Of a stretch of DNA of 10,060 bases, positions 1 through 4,650 are shown in pieces. The stretch covers positions 1-10,060 of the forward strand of contig JAGLJD010000027.1 of assembly GCA_023142625.1 (NCBI GenBank), in the 5' to 3' direction. How positions within the stretch are numbered: the stretch's first letter is position 1; every line of letters begins with the position of its first letter. The position numbers were made by a program, and so were the translations under genes. The notes below the pieces were generated by a model, which saw only the letters and a list, made by a program, of their open reading frames with translations, made no database searches and was not told where the DNA came from. This DNA comes from Candidatus Parcubacteria bacterium (lineage in GTDB: Bacteria > Patescibacteriota > Patescibacteriia > JAACEG01).

Positions 1-1186
1 GCCTTAACTCATGCATAAAAGCTACTATAGCTACTATATTTCGTATTTTTTCGTTTTCAATTTCTAAAATAATATCGTTCTCAACCAGACCTGCTTTATC
101 GGCGGGACTTCCTGGAATAATAGCTAAATCCGCAGCGCTTTCTCCCCTTATAATTAAAGCGCCATAATCAACATCTAAATTATTAGCCGCGGCAATAGCT
201 TGATTAAGCAGAATATATCTAACGCCCAAAAACGCCCTTATAATTTTATTATGCTCTCGGACGCTCTCAAAAACAAATTTTGCTTCATTGGACGGAATGG
301 CAAAACTGACGGACTGCCCCTCGCGATCAATTGCGGTATTAACTCCGATAACTTTGCCGCGCAAATCAATTAAGGGTCCGCCTGAATTTCCCGGATTAAC
401 AGCTGCGTCGGTCTGAATTATATCTTCCAGAGGTTCAGTTTTGCCGCTGGAATCTCCAGCTATAACGCTTCTTCCAATGCCTGAAATAATTCCTTTAGTA
501 ACGCTATTCTGATATTCCCCTAAGGCAAAGCCGATGGCTATGGCTGACTGCCCTATCTGCAAATTATCAGAATTGCCAAACTCGGCTTCTGATAATTTTT
601 CATCCGCCTGAATTTTAATAACGGCTAAATCATTTATCGGATCCAGCGCTAAAACTTCGGCGCCGTACCGATTACCGCTGTTAATGATTACTGAATATTC
701 CGCGTCCGGATCTGAAACCACATGCTTATTTGTTAAAATCAATCCTTTTTCCGCGTCAACTATAAAACCTGTTCCGCTCCCGACTTTCTGTTTTTCGCCG
801 AATTTAGGAGATATTAACGGAGGAAATTCGAACTCAAAAAAATCGTCAAAAGGAAATATGTCAGGACCGGTAGAATTATAATACTTGCTTAAATCTTTGG
901 AAATTATAATGCTCACGACAGCTGGACTCACTTTTTTAACAGCGCTTATAGTTGCTGATTCTTCTTGCAACTGTTCAACTTTAATATTTCTTGCTAATTT
1001 TTTTTCAATTTTTTTCTCATTTTTATTAGAAAATGCGATTTTGCGAATATAATCTGAACCATAATGACTAAAAATAATACCTGAAATTCCGCCGGCGATA
1101 ATTCCCGCAAATAAACTAACAATTAAAACTCCGACCATTAAACGCTTAATCTCTTTGCTTAAATCATTCTGTTTTTTATTTGGCAT
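1..1186 (-). CDS. htrA: HtrA/DegP-type membrane-anchored serine protease with PDZ domain (C-terminus cut by window edge)
   Basis: An S1C-family protease that degrades or handles misfolded proteins outside the cytoplasmic membrane. The reading frame was found by translating the minus strand; it is open to base 1, so about 395 residues are visible and the end is missing. A short basic N-terminus is followed by one transmembrane helix at about residues 16-39 (signal anchor), then a charged linker. The trypsin-like domain carries the full catalytic triad: His155 in LTNKHVV, Asp186 in INDLAVIK and Ser268 in NPGNSGGPL. After FAIPS (residues 295-299) a PDZ domain begins near residue 319, with SPADKAGL and a following NDIILEI strand. 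The ATG at 1184-1186 fits because the membrane anchor follows directly. No Shine-Dalgarno motif precedes it. It lies 14 bases after the stop of the 91-residue membrane protein gene and is probably cotranscribed with it. Family assignment is firm; the physiological substrate is unknown. Confidence 0.95.
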   Translation of the reverse strand, partial: MPNKKQNDLSKEIKRLMVGVLIVSLFAGIIAGGISGIIFSHYGSDYIRKIAFSNKNEKKIEKKLARNIKVEQLQEESATISAVKKVSPAVVSIIISKDLSKYYNSTGPDIFPFDDFFEFEFPPLISPKFGEKQKVGSGTGFIVDAEKGLILTNKHVVSDPDAEYSVIINSGNRYGAEVLALDPINDLAVIKIQADEKLSEAEFGNSDNLQIGQSAIAIGFALGEYQNSVTKGIISGIGRSVIAGDSSGKTEPLEDIIQTDAAVNPGNSGGPLIDLRGKVIGVNTAIDREGQSVSFAIPSNEAKFVFESVREHNKIIRAFLGVRYILLNQAIAAANNLDVDYGALIIRGESAADLAIIPGSPADKAGLVENDIILEIENEKIRNIVAIVAFMHELR

Positions 1187-1200
1187 AAAATAAATTTTAA

Positions 1201-1476
1201 TTATTTATTCGGAAAAATGCCGAGTAATTCCTGATACTGCTCTAATAATCCGCTTAAAATCGGCGGGAGGTAGATGGCTGCCAAGATAATCGGCGCTATG
1301 ATTAAAATAAAATAAATAACAGCTTTTATTTTTTGCAAAACAATCCAGCGCTGAGTTTTTTGGCTTAATTTTAAAATTTGCCGCGAAACTTTTAGATTTT
1401 CTTCTAATAATTCTACTATTTTGCTTTTTTCATCTGAATTTTTTTTCAGATCTAATTTTTTATTTTGTTCGCTCAT
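1201..1476 (-). CDS. small single-pass membrane protein of unknown function (91 aa)
   Basis: I do not recognise the family. Residues 1-50 are charged and helical, with heptad-like leucine spacing around VELLEENLKVSRQILKL, and are likely a short coiled coil. One hydrophobic helix spans about residues 53-74 and contains APII and a PP pair near its end. A short polar/amphipathic tail ends in FPNK. The positive charges (QKIK) just before the helix suggest that the N-terminus is cytoplasmic. It starts 5 bases after the nrdG stop and ends 14 bases before the htrA start, so it sits in the middle of a probable three-gene transcript. The clean small frame in a tight operon makes it a real gene. A role assisting the neighbouring membrane protease is possible but purely positional inference. 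Confidence 0.75.
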   Translation of the reverse strand: MSEQNKKLDLKKNSDEKSKIVELLEENLKVSRQILKLSQKTQRWIVLQKIKAVIYFILIIAPIILAAIYLPPILSGLLEQYQELLGIFPNK

Positions 1477-1481
1477 AAATT

Positions 1482-2180
1482 TTATCTAATTTTACAATTT
1501 AAAACATATTTTTTTACCGCTGATTTTAATTCTTCTAATTCATTTTTATCCAGCGGATTTAATTTATTATAACCTATTTTTTCCGTTTTTACAAAATTTT
1601 GCAAATAATATTTTTCAGTCCCCTTAATCCCTTTCGCGATTTTTTCAACATCGCTTTTACTTAATAAATTTTTCGCTACAGTTGTGCGGAATTCATAATC
1701 TGTTTTTCCTTTTAGTAAAATATCAACGCTTTTTTTAACCGCTTTAATTAAATTTATATTTTTTACTCTGATTATTTTTTCATAATTTTGCCAATCAAGC
1801 GGCGCTTTAATATCCATCGCGACATAATCAATCAATTTTTTATCAATTAAATTTTTCAGCATTTTAGGGTTTGTTCCATTTGTGTCTAATTTAATTAAAA
1901 ACCCCATTTTTTTAATCTTTCTGATAAATCGCGGCAGGTCTTTTTGCAGTGTCGGCTCGCCGCCGCTGATGCAGACAGCATCCAACAGCCCGATTCTTGT
2001 CTGTAAAAAATCCAAAATTTCTTTTTCAAAAATTTTTCCGTTTTCATTGAAATTTATCAGTTCTTTGTTGTGGCAATAAGCGCAGTTAAAATTGCAGCCG
2101 CCTGTAAAAATCGCCGCAGCTGTCTTGTCTGGATAATCAATCAAGGAAAATTTTTGAAAACCGCGAATTGCTATTGACAT
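1482..2180 (-). CDS. nrdG: anaerobic ribonucleotide reductase activating protein, radical SAM (NrdG)
   Basis: Radical-SAM activase that uses a 4Fe-4S cluster and S-adenosylmethionine to install the glycyl radical on NrdD. With the start chosen here it has 232 residues. The cluster-binding CxxxCxxC is Cys29, Cys33, Cys36 (CNFNCAYC), and the SAM-binding ISGGEP motif has its GGE at 73-75. The N-terminal IRGFQKFSLIDYP is typical of the NrdG branch of pyruvate-formate-lyase-activase-like proteins. The frame has an earlier ATG at 2240, but that start would run through the 5' end of the plus-strand tRNA gene at 2223 and add 20 residues the family lacks, so the ATG at 2178-2180 is preferred. It has no Shine-Dalgarno motif, only an A-rich leader. 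Its partner nrdD lies about 2.5 kb upstream on the same strand, separated by an ABC transporter and RNA genes. It leads a tight cluster with the 91-aa gene and htrA. Confidence 0.93.
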   Translation of the reverse strand: MSIAIRGFQKFSLIDYPDKTAAAIFTGGCNFNCAYCHNKELINFNENGKIFEKEILDFLQTRIGLLDAVCISGGEPTLQKDLPRFIRKIKKMGFLIKLDTNGTNPKMLKNLIDKKLIDYVAMDIKAPLDWQNYEKIIRVKNINLIKAVKKSVDILLKGKTDYEFRTTVAKNLLSKSDVEKIAKGIKGTEKYYLQNFVKTEKIGYNKLNPLDKNELEELKSAVKKYVLNCKIR

Positions 2181-2201
2181 ATTTTTTTTATCTGTTAATA
2201 T
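2174..2201 (+). promoter_or_regulatory. sigma70-type promoter for the tandem tRNA genes
   Basis: A perfect -35 TTGACA at 2174-2179, a 16-base T-rich spacer and a -10-like TAATAT at 2196-2201. Transcription would begin near 2208, about 15 bases before the first tRNA. The -35 box overlaps the nrdG start codon, which reads on the other strand. The second tRNA has no promoter of its own in the 22-base gap, so the two are probably one transcript. Confidence 0.6.
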
Positions 2202-2222
2202 TTTTTTATAAATAAGTTTTGT

Positions 2223-2298
2223 CGGGGTGTAACTCAGCATGGTAGAGTATTTGGGTATAACCGAATAGTCGGAGGTTCAAATCCCCCCACCCCAACCA
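2223..2298 (+). tRNA. tRNA gene with abnormal 6-nt anticodon loop and C1:A72 mismatch; identity not assignable
   Basis: A 76-nt cloverleaf with encoded CCA (2296-2298). The acceptor stem CGGGGTG (2223-2229) pairs with CACCCC plus A72. Pairs 2-7 are good, but C1 faces A72, the mismatch known from bacterial initiator tRNA. T8, A9, the ACTC/GAGT D stem, G18G19 and a TTCAAAT T loop are all present; the T stem has one A-C mismatch. The anticodon stem TTTGG/CCGAA (2250-2254 with 2261-2265, one G-U) leaves a loop of only 6 nt, GTATAA. Counted from the 5' side (T33) the anticodon would be AUA; counted from the 3' side (A37, A38) it would be UAU, which reads the AUA isoleucine codon. It could be a non-standard functional tRNA, an eroded initiator-like or isoleucine tRNA, or a tRNA-like RNA. 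The promoter and CCA argue against simple decay. Confidence 0.7.
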
Positions 2299-2320
2299 AA
2301 CAAAATTTTTTGATTTATGT

Positions 2321-2400
2321 CGGTCGTTAGCCAAGTCAGGTTAAGGCGCCATGATCGTCGATCGTGGATATCGGCGGTTCAAATCCGCTGCGACCGACCA
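2321..2400 (+). tRNA. tRNA gene with enlarged anticodon arm (9-nt loop, or 6-bp stem with 7-nt loop); identity uncertain
   Basis: An 80-nt cloverleaf with encoded CCA (2398-2400). The acceptor CGGTCGT pairs with GCGACCG (one G-U), discriminator A73. T8, A9, the GCC(A)/(A)GGC D stem, G18G19, a 5-nt variable region ending in C48 and a clean T arm with TTCAAAT are present. The span from position 27 to 43 is 19 nt rather than 17: the stem CCATG/CGTGG (2349-2353 with 2363-2367) encloses the 9-nt loop ATCGTCGAT. The loop ends also pair, giving a 6-bp stem with loop TCGTCGA and anticodon GUC (aspartate) but C at position 33, or even an 8-bp stem with a GTC triloop. The discriminator A73 does not fit the usual aspartate identity base G73, so the GUC reading is weak. 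It sits 22 bases after the first tRNA and shares its promoter and terminator. Confidence 0.7.
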
Positions 2401-2413
2401 ATCAAAATTATAT

Positions 2414-2447
2414 AGCCATTATTGGATTAACCAACAATGGCTTTTTT
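2414..2447 (+). terminator. Rho-independent terminator of the tRNA pair
   Basis: A 12-bp stem (2414-2425 with 2431-2442) has one internal A-C mismatch and the 5-base loop ATTAA. It is followed directly by a run of six T. It begins 13 bases after the encoded CCA of the second tRNA. Confidence 0.85.
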
Positions 2448-2480
2448 GCTGAAAAATTTTCAAAAAACCGATAAACACCA

Positions 2481-2509
2481 TTGACATTTTTTTATTTAAC
2501 CGTTAGATT
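2481..2509 (+). promoter_or_regulatory. sigma70-type promoter of the small RNA
   Basis: A perfect TTGACA at 2481-2486, a 17-base spacer and TAGATT (4 of 6 consensus) at 2504-2509. The predicted start, about 2515-2517, falls at the first bases of the closing stem of the RNA that follows. This agreement between promoter and structure is the main support for both. Confidence 0.65.
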
Positions 2510-2513
2510 AAAT

Positions 2514-2630
2514 GTGATACGAGGAAGGATTTAAAGGGTTTACGGGTTTTCATTTTTACCCCTCCTTCCCTTTAAACAAGTTCTTTCTCGTATCACTTAA
2601 TCCCAAGTGATCTAATAGATGGCTTTTTTT
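2514..2630 (+). ncRNA. structured small RNA (about 115 nt) with anti-Shine-Dalgarno-like C/U tract; family not recognised
   Basis: No reading frame of note lies here, but there is a full transcription unit: a promoter just upstream, long-range pairing, and a terminator. A perfect 10-bp closing stem joins GTGATACGAG (2514-2523) to CTCGTATCAC (2587-2596). Inside it, after an asymmetric internal loop, a perfect 9-bp stem joins TTTAAAGGG (2530-2538) to CCCTTTAAA (2568-2576). The apical part contains a weak GGGT/ACCC hairpin and a C/U-rich strand (2559-2570) holding CCTCCTT, the core of the 16S rRNA anti-Shine-Dalgarno tail. A purine tract GGAAGGA (2523-2529) can pair with TCCTTCC (2563-2569) in an alternative fold that competes with the 9-bp stem. 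I see no SRP RNA apical loop signature, and it is too short for a normal 6S RNA or RNase P RNA. Function unknown. Confidence 0.65.
2606..2630 (+). terminator. Rho-independent terminator of the small RNA
   Basis: AGTGATCT (2606-2613) pairs with AGATGGCT (2617-2624) around the loop AAT, with one G-G mismatch and one G-U pair. The stem runs into seven T (2624-2630). It lies 9 bases after the closing stem of the RNA. Confidence 0.7.
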
Positions 2631-2678
2631 ATTGCAATTTTTACAATAATTATTATAAATTATTTTAAATTACAAAAT

Positions 2679-2816
2679 GTCTTTGCGAGGAGCCGAATGA
2701 GCGCAGCGAATGAGATGCGACGAAGCAATCTCGTTAATAGATAAAAAAATTATAATTATAGATTTACTCGCCCAGTAATGGGATTGCTTCGTCGGCTATC
2801 GCCTCCTCGCAAAGAC
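2679..2816. repeat. palindromic intergenic repeat element (REP/MITE-like), 138 bp
   Basis: The outer 14 bases GTCTTTGCGAGGAG (2679-2692) are perfectly inverted at 2803-2816. A second perfect inverted pair of 13 bases, CGACGAAGCAATC (2718-2730), recurs inverted at 2782-2794. The left arm also holds two copies of CGAATGAG. The G+C-rich arms stand out from the A+T-rich surroundings. From memory, the TTGCGAGGAG...GACGAAGCAATC pattern resembles a dispersed repeat in many bacterial genomes. It contains no gene. It ends 22 bases beyond the stop codon of the ABC transporter gene and may serve as its 3' hairpin. With the tRNA terminator and the small RNA it accounts for most of the gene-free stretch 2401-2838. 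Confidence 0.85.
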
Positions 2817-2838
2817 AGTAAATTTTATATTTCATAAT

Positions 2839-4473
2839 TTAAATCAACTCTTTTAAAACCCCATTTTTCATATTATAGCAGCGGTCGCAAATTCTACGCA
2901 AATTCTGATGATGAGAAACAATAACCGCTGTTTTTCCTTTTAAATATTTTTTTAAAAATAGAATCACTTTTTCTTTTGTTTCTGAATCTAAATGCGAAGT
3001 AGGTTCGTCAAGCAAAAAAATTTCTCTGTTTAATAAAATTCCTCTGATTAAATTTATTCTCTGTTTCTGCCCGGCGGAAAGCTTAATCCCTTTTTCTCCT
3101 ATTTTGGTATTCAATCCGTTCGGCAAAGTTTTTAGCCAGCGCGAAAGATTCAATTCCTTAAAAATTCCGATAATTTTCTCTTCACTTATATTCTTTCCCA
3201 AACTGATATTCTCCTTCAAAGACAGGTTAAACAGTTCTATCTCCTGAGAAACCATAACCATTTTACTCTTAAAAAAATCTTTATCTATTTTTTCGTAAGA
3301 ATTATTATCTACTAATCGTTCGCTTTTTTGCGGTTTTAAAAAATCAGCGATTAAATTCAATAAAGTAGTCTTGCCTTCTCCCGATTCGCCCATCACGCAA
3401 ATTTTTTCACCTTTTTTAATTTTAAAATTTGGAATGCTGATTATTTTATCGTTTTCAGGATATTTAAAAAAGATATTTTTAAATTTAATCTCCTGCCATT
3501 TTTTAATCTGCGCTCCGTCTTGGTTAATATCTTTGATAGGCGTAATAATTTCTTCTAAAGTTTTAACATACTCTTTCATCTCCATTAAAATTTTAAAATT
3601 TTCAGATAAGCGTTCAATGCTATGTTTTATGACAGCATAAGCAGAAACAAAAAGAATTAAGACTGCGATGCTAATATCCCCTTTTATAATTTGAAACAGC
3701 AAAAAGCCGATTGTTGATAAAAATGCTAATGCATATAAACTATGCAAAATAAGCCATCTATTAGCGTGAAAATCCTGCCTCTTCTGAATTTGATCATAAT
3801 TATCTTTAGTTTTAATATTTAATTTATTCTCGGCAAAATCAGCAATTCCTAATTTTTTAACAGTTAAAATATTAACCATAAAATCAACATAACTTTCCAT
3901 CAATGAAGCGTCTTTTTTATTTAAAATTTTAGATATCGCAATTATTTTTTTAGATAAAAAAACGCTGATTATTGAAAATAAAATCAAAATCATCGCGTTT
4001 AAAAAAGCTATTGACAAAGATTCTTTTGCGGTAAAAAAGAAAAATAGCGAAAAATAAGCGATACTATGGGAAATATTCCAAAAAATACCAAAAATAATCC
4101 AAATAATTCTTTCAGCCACTTTATTTATTAAAGAAAGAATATATCCTGAATGATATTCAATAAAAATTTTTACTGGAAGCCGCTCTAATTTTTTAAAACA
4201 TTTTAATTTAAAATAATTGGCAAACTGATCACATAGCGACTCTCCATATTTTCTTATAATAAATTGCGTCAAAAGAGATATTGCGTAAAAACAGATAACA
4301 TAAGAAAAAAATTCCTTAAAATTTATTATATTTAATTCTCCTTCGGCGAATTTTGCCAAAACAACTGGAATAAAAAAAAGCGCCGCGCCGTCTATAATCC
4401 CAACAAAAAAAATTAAAATGAATTTTTTCCGAAAATGGTCAAGATTTTTGTAGATAAACTTCAATGCGTACAT
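2839..4473 (-). CDS. ABC exporter half-transporter (fused permease and ATPase, 544 aa)
   Basis: A type IV (exporter-fold) ABC protein that should dimerise to pump a substrate out of the cytoplasm. The substrate cannot be read from the sequence; lipids, peptides or drugs are all handled by such proteins. Six membrane helices lie near residues 14-36, 55-75, 128-150, 153-173, 243-262 and 266-285. The ATPase domain follows from about residue 325: Walker A GESGEGKTT with Lys368, Q-loop Gln410, signature LSAGQ (465-469, Ala in place of the usual first Gly), Walker B ending in Asp489 with catalytic Glu490, D-loop SHLD (493-496) and H-loop His521 or His522 in SHH. All catalytic residues are present, so it should be active. 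It is slightly shorter than the usual 570-600 residues. No Shine-Dalgarno motif precedes the ATG at 4473. It is flanked by two palindromic elements and is probably its own transcription unit, 178 bases after nrdD. Confidence 0.93.
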   Translation of the reverse strand: MYALKFIYKNLDHFRKKFILIFFVGIIDGAALFFIPVVLAKFAEGELNIINFKEFFSYVICFYAISLLTQFIIRKYGESLCDQFANYFKLKCFKKLERLPVKIFIEYHSGYILSLINKVAERIIWIIFGIFWNISHSIAYFSLFFFFTAKESLSIAFLNAMILILFSIISVFLSKKIIAISKILNKKDASLMESYVDFMVNILTVKKLGIADFAENKLNIKTKDNYDQIQKRQDFHANRWLILHSLYALAFLSTIGFLLFQIIKGDISIAVLILFVSAYAVIKHSIERLSENFKILMEMKEYVKTLEEIITPIKDINQDGAQIKKWQEIKFKNIFFKYPENDKIISIPNFKIKKGEKICVMGESGEGKTTLLNLIADFLKPQKSERLVDNNSYEKIDKDFFKSKMVMVSQEIELFNLSLKENISLGKNISEEKIIGIFKELNLSRWLKTLPNGLNTKIGEKGIKLSAGQKQRINLIRGILLNREIFLLDEPTSHLDSETKEKVILFLKKYLKGKTAVIVSHHQNLRRICDRCYNMKNGVLKELI

Positions 4474-4492
4474 AAGAATAATTCAAAATTAT

Positions 4493-4639
4493 TGTCATCC
4501 TGAATTTATTTCAGGATCTGTCACTACTATTCGCTAAATTATGATTAAGATTGATAAAACTTTAAATATCATAACTTATCTTGCCGAGTAATATTTAGTT
4601 AATATTAAACACAGATTCCGAAATAAATTCGGAATGACA
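4493..4639. repeat. inverted-repeat element with self-complementary 28-bp ends (MITE-like), 147 bp
   Basis: The left end (4493-4520) and right end (4612-4639) are inverted copies matching at 24 of 28 positions. Each end is itself a hairpin: ATCCTGAA/TTTCAGGAT on the left, and a matching hairpin built on ATTCCGAA on the right. The four differences fall in pairs and keep both hairpins intact. About 90 A+T-rich bases without a gene lie between them. The right end is enclosed by a further AAACACA/TGTGTTT stem (4607-4613 with 4641-4647). It starts 11 bases after the nrdD stop and probably forms the 3' end structure of that mRNA. Confidence 0.8.
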
Positions 4640-4650
4640 TTGTGTTTTTA

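Noticed and set aside
684..881. 65-codon plus-strand frame
   Set aside because: It lies wholly inside the htrA protease domain on the opposite strand and has no features of its own; the other short plus-strand frames inside nrdG, nrdD, the ABC, BRO and two-TM genes were rejected for the same reason.
2181..2240. N-terminal 20-residue extension of NrdG from the ATG at 2240
   Set aside because: It overlaps the first 18 bases of the plus-strand tRNA and the tRNA promoter -10 region, and the family starts at the IRGFQKFSLIDYP segment.
2223..2298. Calling the first tRNA proline from its CGGGGTGTA acceptor start and GGAGG T stem
   Set aside because: The anticodon stem-loop cannot place TGG in the loop; the TTGGG bases are part of the 5' stem strand.
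2321..2400. Calling the second tRNA aspartate (GUC)
   Set aside because: The GUC triplet appears only if the arm is drawn with a 6-bp stem; position 33 would be C, and the discriminator is A rather than the usual G.
2514..2630. Assignment as SRP (4.5S) RNA or 6S RNA
   Set aside because: The conserved SRP apical loop (GGAAGCAGC-like) is missing, and the length of about 115 nt with a two-stem layout is too small for a typical 6S RNA; left as an unnamed RNA.
2401..2838. CRISPR array or insertion sequence in the longest gene-free stretch
   Set aside because: There are no regularly spaced direct repeats and no transposase frame; the stretch is explained by a terminator, a small RNA and one palindromic element.
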